Shown: positions 1 to 8,428 of the stretch, piece after piece | Position numbering within the stretch: the first letter of the stretch is position 1 | Layout of the letters: the number at the start of each line of letters is the position of its first letter | The notes under the pieces: generated by a model | What the model saw: the letters and a program-made list of their open reading frames with translations, nothing else | Told to the model about the DNA's origin: nothing | Databases searched by the model: none | Position numbers and translations under genes: made by a program | Source: an uncultured Anaerolineales bacterium | GTDB lineage: Bacteria; Chloroflexota; Anaerolineae; Anaerolineales; UBA6663 | Reading direction: 5' to 3' | Assembly: GCA_937952305.1 (NCBI GenBank) | Contig: CALFZO010000114.1 | Coordinates: forward strand, 1 to 47,655 | DNA length: 47,655 bases

Positions 1-88
1 CGCCAGCCGAGGCCGCGGGGTGCGCGGCCGCGAGCGCGAACCCGAGCAGAGCCGCGCCCACCCGCGCCAGGCGGCCCGTCCGGCTCAT
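1..88 (-). CDS. N-terminus of a secreted or exported protein (cut by window edge)
   Basis: Only the first 29 codons lie in the window. They start at an ATG at 88 that overlaps the stop codon of the upstream response regulator in the arrangement ATGA. The translation has Arg residues near the start, a hydrophobic Ala/Leu-rich core (GAALLGFALAAA) and a small-residue motif ASA before Gly, which is a classical Sec signal peptide with a plausible signal peptidase I site. The 4-base overlap makes it the fifth cistron of the kinase/PH/PH/regulator operon, so it may be an output or sensed component of that system. The mature protein is outside the window and its function cannot be told. Confidence 0.6.
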   Translation of the reverse strand, partial: MSRTGRLARVGAALLGFALAAAHPAASAG

Positions 89-738
89 ACCAGGCCCCGC
101 CGCCGCGCGATGTCGGCGGCCTGGGTGCGGTTCTCGGCCTGGAGCTTGGCCAGGATGTTGGAGACGTGGTTCTTCACCGTGCCTTCGGTGATCACCAGGC
201 GCTCGGCGATCTCCTTGTTGGAGCCGCCCTGAGCCAGCAGCACCAGCACCTCCCGCTCGCGCTCGGACAGCGGCTCCAGCGGCTGCTCGGCCGGGCGCAT
301 CATCTCGCGCAAGGCCCGCGACGCGATCTCGGGCTGGATGAAGACCTCGCCGGCGTGCACGCGCCGAATTGTCTCGATCAGGACTTCGGCCGGCGCGTCC
401 TTGAGCAGGTAGCCCAAGGCCCCGGCGCGCACGCCCTGGAAGACGTAGTCGTCGCGGTTGAACGTAGTCAGGATGATCACGCGCGCCTGCGGCCACTCGC
501 GGATCAGGCGGGCTGTGGCCTCGACGCCGTTCAGGCGCGGCATCTGCACGTCCATCAGCACCACGTCCGGGCGCAGCGCCAGCGCCTGGCTGACGCCGGC
601 CTCCCCGTCCACGGCCTCGCCGATCACGCTAAACCCCGGCTCCAGATCCAGGATCGTCTTGAGGCCCTGGCGCATCAGGGTCTGGTCTTCCACCAACAGG
701 AGGCGGATGGGGAGGGCGGTTGCCGGTCTGGCCATCAT
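85..738 (-). CDS. NarL/FixJ-family response regulator
   Basis: Two-component DNA-binding response regulator of 217 aa, the normal length for the family. The N-terminal receiver domain (about 10-128) has the acidic pair E17/D18, the phosphoacceptor D63 in LMDVQMP, T91/T92 and K113 in LLKDA. A LuxR-type helix-turn-helix follows (about 150-215: LSEREREVLVLLAQG, then EGTVKNHVSNILAKL). The cognate kinase is the HisKA_3 kinase encoded three genes upstream in the same operon. The start codons at 738 and 735 are adjacent ATGs; 738 overlaps the stop of the PH-domain gene as ATGA, and the stop overlaps the next gene in the same way. The target promoters are unknown; autoregulation of the operon is possible but no operator was identified. 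Confidence 0.95.
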   Translation of the reverse strand: MMARPATALPIRLLLVEDQTLMRQGLKTILDLEPGFSVIGEAVDGEAGVSQALALRPDVVLMDVQMPRLNGVEATARLIREWPQARVIILTTFNRDDYVFQGVRAGALGYLLKDAPAEVLIETIRRVHAGEVFIQPEIASRALREMMRPAEQPLEPLSEREREVLVLLAQGGSNKEIAERLVITEGTVKNHVSNILAKLQAENRTQAADIARRRGLV

Positions 739-1562
739 GGGTCACTCACCGGATCGATTGCTGGGGGCGCCTGGGGTTCGGCCAGCTGTGCCGGCGGGCC
801 GCCGGCCCGGGTCGCCAGGTTGCGCCGCAGGGCCTGCGTTTCGGCCAGCACGAGTCGGGCGGCCTCCAGGGTCGAGACCTCAGGCGCCGGCGCCGGTGCG
901 GCGAAGGCGTACGGCGCCTCGAGCTGGCCGCGCAGGGTCTCGAGCAATCGCTGGGCCTCGGTGTAATCCAGGTCACGCAGCTGGCCCTGGTTCTTGCGCT
1001 TCTCGTCTTCATCGTCGTCGGCAGAGCGCCGGCCGCCGGCCGTGCTCACCACTACGTCGGCCAGCCCGATCAGGCGCTGCAGCACCCCCTGCCGCAGAGA
1101 CACCTGTTGGATGTTGGCAAACCGCAGGCTGGTCTCGTGCGTGGTCCAGACGCCGTGTTGGAGCTGCACGCCCTGGTCGGAGATCACATACCAGGTTGTG
1201 TGCCGTTCAGCCCAGAGCGCCAGGAACGAGAACGCCGCCTGCGTCAAGAAACCGCCCACGACCAGGAGCAAGCCGACCCAGCGCCACTCGGCCGGCAGGT
1301 AATCGGTGAAGTCGTCCCACCGGTTGAAGACCTCGACAAAGCGCAGCCAGGCTGGCAGCCACTGGGTGAAATCGATGGCCGTGATCAGCAAGAGCACGCC
1401 CATCAGCGCCGACACCTGCGCGGCTGTCCATTTCAGCAGGCGCAGGTGGTGGGTGCGCCGAGCCGGCTGAAGAACCTGGCGGAGCTCGGCGCCGGCGATG
1501 GGCGCGGGCGGCGTCAGCGCGAGCCGCAGAAAACGAAAAAGCGGTCGGACGAGCGGAGTCAT
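735..1562 (-). CDS. PH-domain (bPH_2-like) membrane protein
   Basis: Predicted membrane protein of 275 aa. Two hydrophobic segments (about 44-66 and 95-117) precede a bacterial PH-like region (about 120-178: WYVISDQGVQLQHGVW, then LRFANIQQVSLRQGVLQRLIGL), the pattern of the YdbS/YdbT family. The C-terminal hundred residues are charged, then Ala/Pro-rich with a helical stretch. It overlaps the upstream PH protein gene and the downstream response regulator gene by ATGA at both ends. YdbS/YdbT pairs in Firmicutes affect membrane or envelope stress resistance; whether this pair does the same, or serves as an input to the adjacent kinase, is inference. Confidence 0.8.
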   Translation of the reverse strand: MTPLVRPLFRFLRLALTPPAPIAGAELRQVLQPARRTHHLRLLKWTAAQVSALMGVLLLITAIDFTQWLPAWLRFVEVFNRWDDFTDYLPAEWRWVGLLLVVGGFLTQAAFSFLALWAERHTTWYVISDQGVQLQHGVWTTHETSLRFANIQQVSLRQGVLQRLIGLADVVVSTAGGRRSADDDEDEKRKNQGQLRDLDYTEAQRLLETLRGQLEAPYAFAAPAPAPEVSTLEAARLVLAETQALRRNLATRAGGPPAQLAEPQAPPAIDPVSDP

Positions 1563-2092
1563 CCTTCGGCCTGTTCCGGCGGTGCGGAGTTGGACTGTTC
1601 CAATGCCTGCCGCAAGGCGCGCATTTCTGCGGCGATTTCCCGCAGGAGTTGCGCCAGGTCGGCGTCCGGCGCGGCGGCCGGCGCAGGCGCACTCGCGCGC
1701 GCGCCCCGGCTGCGGTCGTACAGGAAATCGCGCACAACCAGAGGCTGCGGCAGGCCTTCCAACGTCATCTCTGCCTTTGCGTCCCCGCTGGCGGTCTGGA
1801 TCTCCAGCCGGGCTAAGCCCAGCCAGCGCTCCAGGACGTTAGCGCTGACGTGGATATCCTGGATGCGCGCGTAGGTCAGGCTCACTTCCCGGCGTTCCAA
1901 CCCGCCCCAGCGCATGGTGACGCCCTCCGCGTCGAACTGGTAGCGGATGGTGCGGCAGCGCAGAGTCTGGTAGATCAGCGGGATGAAGAACAACGGCCCC
2001 CACAGGAGCGCGGCCAGCCCGTAGTAGCGCAGCAGCGTGGGCGAGGGCCGCGTGAGGCTGAAGATGAAGGCATCGCCGTCAGAGGCGGTCAT
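1559..2092 (-). CDS. Small PH-domain (bPH_2-like) membrane protein
   Basis: Protein of 177 aa with one hydrophobic hairpin or segment (about 20-44) followed by a bacterial PH-like domain (about 49-115: IRYQFDAEGVTMRWGGLE, then YARIQDIHVSANVLERWLGLARLEI). The C-terminus (about 143-168) is an acidic amphipathic helix likely to form a coiled coil. It resembles the smaller partner of YdbS/YdbT-type pairs. Its start overlaps the histidine kinase stop (ATGA at 2092-2089), and its stop overlaps the start of the second PH gene, so it is translated between the kinase and the regulator. Its position suggests a membrane accessory to the two-component system, which is not proven by sequence. Confidence 0.8.
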   Translation of the reverse strand: MTASDGDAFIFSLTRPSPTLLRYYGLAALLWGPLFFIPLIYQTLRCRTIRYQFDAEGVTMRWGGLERREVSLTYARIQDIHVSANVLERWLGLARLEIQTASGDAKAEMTLEGLPQPLVVRDFLYDRSRGARASAPAPAAAPDADLAQLLREIAAEMRALRQALEQSNSAPPEQAEG

Positions 2093-3351
2093 AGGCTGTG
2101 ATCCGGGGTTGGGTCGAGCTCCGGCCGGGCCGCGATCAGCGGCAGGCGCGCCTCGACCAGGGTGCCCGGCGCCTGGGTCGAGAGCACCAGCGCACCGCCC
2201 AGGCCCTCCACCCGCTCGCGCATGCCGCGCAGACCGTAGTGGCCGGCCAGGGTTTCTGCCTGCGGCGGCAGGCCCACGCCGTCATCGCGGATGCGGAGCG
2301 TGGCCGTGTCCGGCTGCAGCTCCAGGTGGATCTCCACCCGGCGCGCGCGTGCGTGCCGCTCGACGTTGGCCAGGGCCTCCTGCGCCACGCGCCAGAAAGT
2401 TTCGGCCACGGCCGGGCTGAGGGTCTCCGCCTCGGGCGGCACGCGGCAGGCCACCTCCAGGCGTGCGCGTTCGCCGACCTCCACGCCGAGCGTTGGCAGC
2501 GCCTCGCCCAGGCGGCGTTCGCCCAGGCCCGGCGCGCGCAGGCCGGCCAGGGAGCGGCGCAGCTCGTCCATCGTCCGGCGCGTGAGCGCTTTGAGCTCGT
2601 CCACATGCGCCGAGCCGCGCTCCGGATCCACCCGGTACAGGCGCTGGATCGCTTCCAGTTGGATCGACATCGTCACCAGGGCATGGCCGAGGCTGTCGTG
2701 CAGGTCACGGGCCAGGCGCTCGCGCTCACGCAGGGCCGCCAGCTCCGCGTCCTTCTCGCGCGCCGCCTCCAGTTCGCGCCGGGCCGCCTGCAGCCGCGCA
2801 ATCAGTTGGCCGCGCTCCTGGCTGGTGTTCACGATGCTGTTGATGAAAAAGAAGACGGCCATCGCGCCCGCCCATTGGAAGCCAAATCCCATGAGCAGGC
2901 CCGGCGTGACGCGGGTCAGATCCCAGCCGGTGATCTGCAGGATGACCAGCCCGTTCACCACGAATGTGCCGACCAGGACCGCGCGCGGCGGCAGCAGGCC
3001 GAACATCTGGCCGAAGTAGGTCATGCCCACCCACCACAGGTCCGGCTGGAGCACGCCCATGATGAGCCACAGCGTCATCCCGCCAATGAAGTAAGTCGCC
3101 AGCCACCGCCGGTTGATGGGCCAGCCGCGCCGGGCGACGCAGAAGACGTAGAGCAAGCCCTGGGCCAGCAGCAGGCCGATCACCACCCAGTGCTTCCAGG
3201 CCAGGGCGCCCCAATGCGTGATGAGGACGCTGAGCGCCGAGCCGTTGAAAATCAACAGGGAGACCACGTCCCAGAAGCGCCCATACAGCTGCAAGGCGCG
3301 GGGCGAGGCGGCGGGGATTTCGTCGAGGGGCGGCAGCGGCCGGCTGGACAT
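2089..3351 (-). CDS. Membrane-bound sensor histidine kinase (HisKA_3 / HATPase_c)
   Basis: Sensor kinase of 420 aa from the ATG at 3351. About six hydrophobic segments fill residues 25-175 with almost no extracytoplasmic loop, so the signal is probably membrane-borne. A coiled linker (about 176-210) leads to a HisKA_3 dimerisation domain with phosphoacceptor H218 in RDLHDSLGH. A HATPase_c domain follows, with the N-box ALANVERHA and the G1/G2 motifs DDGVGLP and GLRGMRERV. This is the DesK/LiaS type that pairs with NarL regulators. The reading frame stays open upstream to 3729, but that segment is Arg/Gly/Ala-rich antisense sequence. The start at 3351 has no Shine-Dalgarno but a TATACT box just upstream, so the mRNA may be leaderless. 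The stop overlaps the next gene as ATGA. Confidence 0.92.
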   Translation of the reverse strand: MSSRPLPPLDEIPAASPRALQLYGRFWDVVSLLIFNGSALSVLITHWGALAWKHWVVIGLLLAQGLLYVFCVARRGWPINRRWLATYFIGGMTLWLIMGVLQPDLWWVGMTYFGQMFGLLPPRAVLVGTFVVNGLVILQITGWDLTRVTPGLLMGFGFQWAGAMAVFFFINSIVNTSQERGQLIARLQAARRELEAAREKDAELAALRERERLARDLHDSLGHALVTMSIQLEAIQRLYRVDPERGSAHVDELKALTRRTMDELRRSLAGLRAPGLGERRLGEALPTLGVEVGERARLEVACRVPPEAETLSPAVAETFWRVAQEALANVERHARARRVEIHLELQPDTATLRIRDDGVGLPPQAETLAGHYGLRGMRERVEGLGGALVLSTQAPGTLVEARLPLIAARPELDPTPDHSL

Positions 3352-3357
3352 GGTCCG

Positions 3358-3363
3358 AGTATA
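3358..3363 (-). promoter_or_regulatory. Candidate -10 box for a leaderless kinase transcript
   Basis: On the minus strand TATACT is followed by six bases and then the kinase ATG, which would put the transcription start at or next to the A of the start codon. No Shine-Dalgarno lies between. No convincing -35 hexamer is seen at 16-18 bases, so this is tentative. Read-through from the RDD gene that ends 20 bases upstream is the alternative. Confidence 0.3.
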
Positions 3364-3371
3364 GAACAATT

Positions 3372-3911
3372 TCAGGCGGGCCCGACCCGGATCACCTGGC
3401 TCGCCACGAGCCAGTCTGGCACACTCTGACGGCGCGCGCTGGCGACCAGCGCGCCCAGGTAGACGGCCAGCAGGCCGTACACCACCGCCAACCCGCCCGC
3501 GAAGCCCGGTGCCGCCGGCGTGAGCTGCAGCAGGACGAAGTGGTTGACCTCGAACGGGATCAGCGTGACCACGGCGCGGACCAGCGCGCGGCCGAAGCTG
3601 AGCCGGCCGCCGGCCAGGTCTGTGACGCGCAGCCCCAGCCAGCGCTGGCCGGGGGTGGCCTGCCAGGCCGAGCTCTGAAAGCCGGCGAAGTAAAACCAGA
3701 CCGGCGCCGAGGCGCTCACCAGCACCCACAGGTGCAGCGAGCGGCCGTCCGGCCAGACGCCGGCGGCGAGGGCGGCGTGGAAGGGATGCCGCCCAAGTCC
3801 AAGCAAGAGCATCTGTGTCGCCACGACGCCGGCGAACAGCAGCGCGGCGTCGCTCAGGTACGCCGCCAGCCGCCGGCTCAGATAGCTCAAGGTCGAGATC
3901 GCGCCAGACAT
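3372..3911 (-). CDS. RDD-family membrane protein
   Basis: Protein of 179 aa starting at the ATG at 3911, behind a GGGGAAG-type ribosome binding site. The N-terminus reads RRLAAYLSDAALLF, the RDD-family opening with the Asp-containing first membrane segment. The hallmark TPGQRWLGLRVTD follows after the second segment (about 105-117), and there are four or so hydrophobic segments in total. RDD proteins are small membrane proteins; some are implicated in Na+/Li+/H+ antiport, but most have no known role. The frame is open upstream of 3911, but that part is Ser/Pro/Arg-rich and antisense to real coding sequence. The gene sits 20 bases ahead of the histidine kinase and may be co-transcribed. Confidence 0.8.
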   Translation of the reverse strand: MSGAISTLSYLSRRLAAYLSDAALLFAGVVATQMLLLGLGRHPFHAALAAGVWPDGRSLHLWVLVSASAPVWFYFAGFQSSAWQATPGQRWLGLRVTDLAGGRLSFGRALVRAVVTLIPFEVNHFVLLQLTPAAPGFAGGLAVVYGLLAVYLGALVASARRQSVPDWLVASQVIRVGPA

Positions 3912-3987
3912 AGGGGCTTCCCCGCCGGGGCCGGGCGACTCCGAGACTGCCTCGGAGCGCCGGCCCCAGCGACTCAGCGAGCGGGGC

Positions 3988-4584
3988 TCAGGCGGCTGCC
4001 TCGCCGGAGGCCAGCCCCGGTTCGCGGCCCACGAGCTGCCCGGCGCGCCGATAGACGAACGGGACGGCGCTCCAGTAGACCACGGCCACGAACAGCAAGA
4101 TGTACGGGAAGGCGGCCGCCCCCAGGCCGAGCTGCAGGCCAAACGCCCCCAGCGACAGCGCGACCGCCACCACCCCGTAGGCGCGGCTGCGGTGCAGCCA
4201 CGCGTACGGCAGGAAGTGCGCGGCCCCGGTGGCGGCCATCACCACCGGCACGGCGCCGGGGTTGAGGCTGTAAGCCACGATCCAGGCCGGCAGCGCCAGG
4301 TTCTGCGACATGGCCAACTGCGCCGACAGCGCGTGCAGGGGGTTGGTCGGCGCCATGCGCCGCCAGCCCAGACGCCGCTCCAGCCACAGGGCGGCCGGCA
4401 AAGCGACGGCGCCCTGAAACATCGCGACCATGGCGGCCACCGGCCGCGGCAGGACGAAAGCCAGCAGCGCCGCGATCACGAAGGTCGTCCCAAACGCTAT
4501 CAGGAACGGAGCGCCGCCGGCCGAGCTGGCGCTGACTTCGTCGAGCGCCTGACGCAGATCAGCGGGGGTGTGGGTTGTGGTCAT
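3988..4584 (-). CDS. Uncharacterised multi-pass membrane protein
   Basis: Protein of 198 aa with a strong GGGAGG ribosome binding site just ahead of the ATG at 4584. After a short soluble N-terminus (about 1-24) it has roughly six hydrophobic segments between 25 and 175, with a conserved-looking loop RRLGWRRMAPTNPLH and a tail of Gly/Ala/Glu. The general pattern recalls DUF7010-like small integral membrane proteins, but I cannot confirm the family by eye. It lies between an ABC-2 exporter and an RDD protein on the same strand, with gaps of about 70 bases on each side, so co-transcription is possible. No function is assigned. Confidence 0.65.
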   Translation of the reverse strand: MTTTHTPADLRQALDEVSASSAGGAPFLIAFGTTFVIAALLAFVLPRPVAAMVAMFQGAVALPAALWLERRLGWRRMAPTNPLHALSAQLAMSQNLALPAWIVAYSLNPGAVPVVMAATGAAHFLPYAWLHRSRAYGVVAVALSLGAFGLQLGLGAAAFPYILLFVAVVYWSAVPFVYRRAGQLVGREPGLASGEAAA

Positions 4585-4654
4585 GGTCGCCTCCCAAAAA
4601 ACAACTCAAAGCAAAGTCACCAAGGGTTACGCGGAGAAAACACTCTGGGCCATC

Positions 4655-5398
4655 TCAGCTGCGGGCCTCCCATTTGAAGAGCCAGGCGGCCAGCAGCGCC
4701 GCCGCCGCGCCATAGACCAGCGTCAGCAACAGATTGGCGCCGAACTCCGGGCTGAGCGCGCCGGTTTGCAGCGGCGGGCGCACCAGCTGCGCGATGGCGT
4801 AACCGGGCAGCCACGGGCCGACCGACTGGATCCAGCCCGGCATCTGCTCGATCGGCATGATCAGGTCGGCGATGAACATCTGGCCGAAATACAGGATCTG
4901 GCCGATGGCCACCGCGCCGCCCGAGCCAGGGGCGACGCCGCTCACCACCTGGCCGAGCGCCACGCTCATCAGCACCGAGAGCAGGACCATCGGCAGCGCC
5001 AGCAGGAGATTCACAGCCGGCAGCTGCAGGCCGTAGAACGTCATCGCCACGGCCACCACCAGGGCGGCCTGCAGCACGGCCACGGCGACGTTGACGACGA
5101 TGTAGGCGCCGACCAGCGTGAGCGTGGGCACCGGGCTGGCCTGCAGACGGCGCAGGACGCCCTTCTGCCGGAACTCCGTCATCATGGTTGCGCTGCTGAT
5201 CAGGCCGAAGGCCAGGATGTTGACGGCCAGCACGCCCGGCACCATCCAGCCCATGAAACCGGGCAGGTCATCGCCGCCGAAGACCGCGGCGTAGATCACG
5301 AGCAGGAAGACCGGGAAGGCGAAGTTCCAAAACAGCGTCGACCGCTCGCGCAGGTAGACGAGGAACATGGCCTTGGTGAGGGTGAGAAAACGTTGCAT
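4655..5398 (-). CDS. ABC-2 type transporter permease
   Basis: Integral membrane subunit of an ABC exporter, 247 aa from the ATG at 5398. A GAGGT ribosome binding site lies six bases before this ATG, which decides against an in-frame TTG 21 bases further upstream. The N-terminus RFLTLTKAMFLVYLRERSTLFWNFAFPV is typical of ABC-2 permeases: an amphipathic helix, Arg-Glu, then the first membrane span, followed by a large loop and five more spans. It is 48 bases downstream of its ATP-binding partner. Such pairs export drugs, lipids or polysaccharide precursors; the substrate cannot be inferred. Confidence 0.88.
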   Translation of the reverse strand: MQRFLTLTKAMFLVYLRERSTLFWNFAFPVFLLVIYAAVFGGDDLPGFMGWMVPGVLAVNILAFGLISSATMMTEFRQKGVLRRLQASPVPTLTLVGAYIVVNVAVAVLQAALVVAVAMTFYGLQLPAVNLLLALPMVLLSVLMSVALGQVVSGVAPGSGGAVAIGQILYFGQMFIADLIMPIEQMPGWIQSVGPWLPGYAIAQLVRPPLQTGALSPEFGANLLLTLVYGAAAALLAAWLFKWEARS

Positions 5399-5446
5399 GG
5401 CAACCTCGCGATGTTTCAAAAGAGGGTGGATGGATAGACGCCGCGC

Positions 5447-6370
<924 letters not shown>

Positions 6371-6499
6371 AATACCTCCGTCAGTAGAACCGTCCGTTGG
6401 CTCCACACTACGCCAAGCAGCCGGATTGACCGAGCCCCCGGGGAGCGATTACGACCATGACTTTCGGCACAGATGCCGGTCTGTCTTTTGTGGCAGGCG

Positions 6500-6508
6500 T
6501 GGTATACT
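6500..6508 (+). promoter_or_regulatory. Extended -10 promoter of the RRM protein gene
   Basis: TGG followed directly by TATACT (6503-6508) is an extended -10 element, which can work without a good -35; none is obvious at 16-18 bases. It predicts a start near 6515 and a leader of about 90 bases before the ATG at 6606. The leader contains a terminator-like hairpin. Confidence 0.6.
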
Positions 6509-6543
6509 AGGGCTACGTTTCGCAGGGTTTTGTGTGTCTGTTT

Positions 6544-6583
6544 GGCCGCCCAACACCGTGTGCGTGGGTGGCCGCTTTTTTTT
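6544..6583 (+). promoter_or_regulatory. Terminator-like hairpin (putative attenuator) in the RRM gene leader
   Basis: GGCCGCCC (6544-6551) pairs with GGGTGGCC (6566-6573) with one G-U pair. The loop is 14 bases, and two bases after the stem comes a run of eight T (6576-6583). This is the form of a Rho-independent terminator, placed between the extended -10 promoter and the start codon. It could end a short leader RNA of about 70 bases or attenuate expression of the downstream RNA-binding protein. Function is inferred from form and place only. Confidence 0.55.
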
Positions 6584-6605
6584 ACCGGCGCAGGAGGCCG
6601 GCAGC

Positions 6606-6977
6606 ATGGAGAAAAGGCTTTACGTGGGCAATCTGGCTTATGCCACGACCGAGGACGATCTGCGAACGTTGTTCGCCCAGGCCGGCACGGTCCAGACCGT
6701 CGACATCATCAAGGACCGCGATAGTGGCCGCTCGAAGGGCTTCGGGTTCGTGGAGATGAGCAGCCAGGCCGAGGCCCAGAAGGCGGTGAGCATGTTCAAC
6801 GCCTATCGTCTGGCCGACCGCGAGCTGACCGTCAACATTGCCCGCCCGCGTGAAGAGCGCCCGATGGGCGGCGGCGGTGGCGGCGGTTTTGGCGGCCGTG
6901 GTGGTGGTGGCGGCGGCGGCCGGGGCGGCGATCGCGACCGCCGCGGCGGCAACAGCCGGGGCACGCGCCGGTACTAA
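6606..6977 (+). CDS. RRM-type RNA-binding protein with Gly/Arg-rich tail
   Basis: Single RNA-recognition-motif protein of 123 aa, similar in design to cyanobacterial Rbp proteins. RNP2 is LYVGNL (5-10) and RNP1 is KGFGFVEM (44-51), with the aromatic residues that stack on RNA bases present in both. The RRM ends near residue 82 (LTVNIARPREER). The tail (85-123) is almost purely Gly/Arg/Asp and probably disordered. AGGAGG lies eight bases ahead of the ATG at 6606, which fixes the start. The cyanobacterial homologues are often cold-induced and bind AU- or G-rich RNA; here that is inference. The leader carries a terminator-like hairpin, so self-regulation through the mRNA is plausible. The gene is monocistronic and ends at a strong terminator. 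Confidence 0.93.
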   Translation: MEKRLYVGNLAYATTEDDLRTLFAQAGTVQTVDIIKDRDSGRSKGFGFVEMSSQAEAQKAVSMFNAYRLADRELTVNIARPREERPMGGGGGGGFGGRGGGGGGGRGGDRDRRGGNSRGTRRY

Positions 6978-6995
6978 ACTCTGGCCCACAAAAAA

Positions 6996-7024
6996 GGCCG
7001 GGCAGGTGACTGCCCGGCCTTTTT
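6996..7024. terminator. Bidirectional Rho-independent terminator
   Basis: GGCCGGGCA (6996-7004) and TGCCCGGCC (7011-7019) form a perfect 9-bp stem with a 6-base loop. It is flanked by an A run on the left (6990-6995) and a T run on the right (7020-7024). It can stop the RRM gene on the plus strand and the dcd operon on the minus strand. Confidence 0.85.
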
Positions 7025-7052
7025 GTTGTTTTGACCCAGTGGCGTCTGGCGG

Positions 7053-7607
7053 CTACAGCTTCGGCAGCTCGATCGTCTGCTGCTTCTGGTACTTGCCCTT
7101 CTTGTCCGCGTAGGAGGTCAGGCACAGTTCGTCGGCCTCGAAGAAGAGCACCTGGGCGATGCCCTCGTTGGCGTAGATCTTGGCTGGCAGCGGCGTGGTG
7201 TTGGAGATTTCGAGCGTGACGTACCCTTCCCACTCCGGCTCGAACGGCGTCACGTTGACGATCAGGCCGCAGCGCGCATAGGTGGATTTGCCCAGGCAGA
7301 TGGTCAGGACGCTGCGCGGGATGCGGAAATACTCCACCGTGCGGGCCAGCACAAACGAGTTGGGCGGGATGACGCACACCTCGCCTTTGTAATCGACCAT
7401 CGACTTCGGATCAAAGTGCTTGGGGTCGACGATGGCCGAAAAGACGTTGGTGAAGATCTTGAACTCGTCGGCGACGCGGATGTCATAGCCGTACGACGAC
7501 ACGCCGTACGAGATCACGCCATCCCGCACCTGGTGCTGCACAAACGGCTCGATCATGCGGTGCTGCAGCGACATCTCCGTGATCCAGCGATCGGACTTCA
7601 AACCCAT
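7053..7607 (-). CDS. dcd: dCTP deaminase
   Basis: Deaminates dCTP to dUTP in pyrimidine deoxynucleotide synthesis; works as a cytosolic homotrimer. The protein is 184 aa, close to the normal size. Diagnostic stretches are SYGYDIRV (38-45), GKSTYARCGLIVNVTP (106-121), the EPEWEG loop (123-128) and TLEISN with the probable catalytic Glu133. The C-terminal lid is QKQQTIELPKL. The start at 7607 is supported by GGGAGG seven bases upstream. It is the last gene of a probable sthA/FAH/dcd operon, with gaps of 10 and 28 bases. A monofunctional deaminase seems more likely than a bifunctional DCD-DUT, but sequence alone does not settle this. Confidence 0.95.
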   Translation of the reverse strand: MGLKSDRWITEMSLQHRMIEPFVQHQVRDGVISYGVSSYGYDIRVADEFKIFTNVFSAIVDPKHFDPKSMVDYKGEVCVIPPNSFVLARTVEYFRIPRSVLTICLGKSTYARCGLIVNVTPFEPEWEGYVTLEISNTTPLPAKIYANEGIAQVLFFEADELCLTSYADKKGKYQKQQTIELPKL

Positions 7608-7635
7608 CTCAGCTGCCTCCCTTGGGCCGGCGCGC

Positions 7636-8418
7636 TCAGCGGCGCTCAGCCTCCACCGGATTAGATAGCACGCCCACGCCCTCGATCTCCACGTCCACGA
7701 CGTCCCCGGCGGCCAGCGGGCCGGCGCCGGCCGGCGTGCCGGTCAGGAGCACGTCGCCGGGCAGCAGCGTCATCACCGACGACACGAACGCGATCAACTG
7801 CGCCACGCTGAAGAGCATGTCGTGGGTCGAGGTCATCTGCCGCGTCTGGCCGCCGACCCGGCACGTGATCAGGGCGTCGGTCGGGTCCAGCGTCGTCTGG
7901 ACGACCGGGCCGAGCGGGCAGAAGGTGTCAAAGCTCTTGCCGCGCGTCCACAGGCCCTCGGCCTCGACGATGTCGCGGGCGGTCACGTCGTTGGCGCAGG
8001 TGTAGCCCAGCACGCACTGCAGCGCGTCTTCCGGCGGGATCCAGCGGGCGGCGCGGCCGATCACCACCGCCAGTTCGGCGCTGTGCTCGACGCGCTGGGA
8101 TTGCGGCGGCAGGCGGATCGGCTCGTCCGGCCCGATCACGGCCGAGGGCGGCTTGAGGAACAGCAGCGGCACGGTGGGCACCGGCAGCCCCGCCTCGCGC
8201 GCCCGGTCGCTGAAGTTGTTGCCGACCGCCACGATCTTGCCCGGCAGCACCGGCGCCAGCAGCGCCACATCGCCGCGCCGGGCCACGCGCGGGCCGCGCC
8301 GGTAGGCGTCGTACGGCTCACCGGTCAGCGCGGTCACCGGCGCCTGCGCGTCGGCGAGGTCGCCGTCCAGCACGCCGTAACCCACCGTGGCGCCGTGGCG
8401 GTAGCGGATGAACTGCAT
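7636..8418 (-). CDS. Fumarylacetoacetate hydrolase (FAH) family protein
   Basis: Protein of 260 aa with the FAH C-terminal fold. KIVAVGNNFSDRA opens the domain. The metal-binding acids sit in VEHSAELAVVIG and NDVTARD, and LLTGTPAGAGPLAAGDVVDVEIEGVG closes it. Members hydrolyse or decarboxylate acylpyruvates, or tautomerise or hydrate related oxo-acids in aromatic catabolism; small stand-alone versions are often oxaloacetate tautomerases or acylpyruvases. The exact substrate cannot be inferred. The gene starts 10 bases after the transhydrogenase-like gene and ends 28 bases before dcd. The neighbours do not form an aromatic-degradation pathway, so a metabolite-repair role is a reasonable guess. 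Confidence 0.88.
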   Translation of the reverse strand: MQFIRYRHGATVGYGVLDGDLADAQAPVTALTGEPYDAYRRGPRVARRGDVALLAPVLPGKIVAVGNNFSDRAREAGLPVPTVPLLFLKPPSAVIGPDEPIRLPPQSQRVEHSAELAVVIGRAARWIPPEDALQCVLGYTCANDVTARDIVEAEGLWTRGKSFDTFCPLGPVVQTTLDPTDALITCRVGGQTRQMTSTHDMLFSVAQLIAFVSSVMTLLPGDVLLTGTPAGAGPLAAGDVVDVEIEGVGVLSNPVEAERR

Positions 8419-8428
8419 GGTCCGGCGG

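Noticed and set aside
4585..4654. Possible short repeat element between the membrane protein and the ABC permease
   Set aside because: The 70-base gap has a slightly AT-richer patch, but no second copy in the window and no inverted ends.
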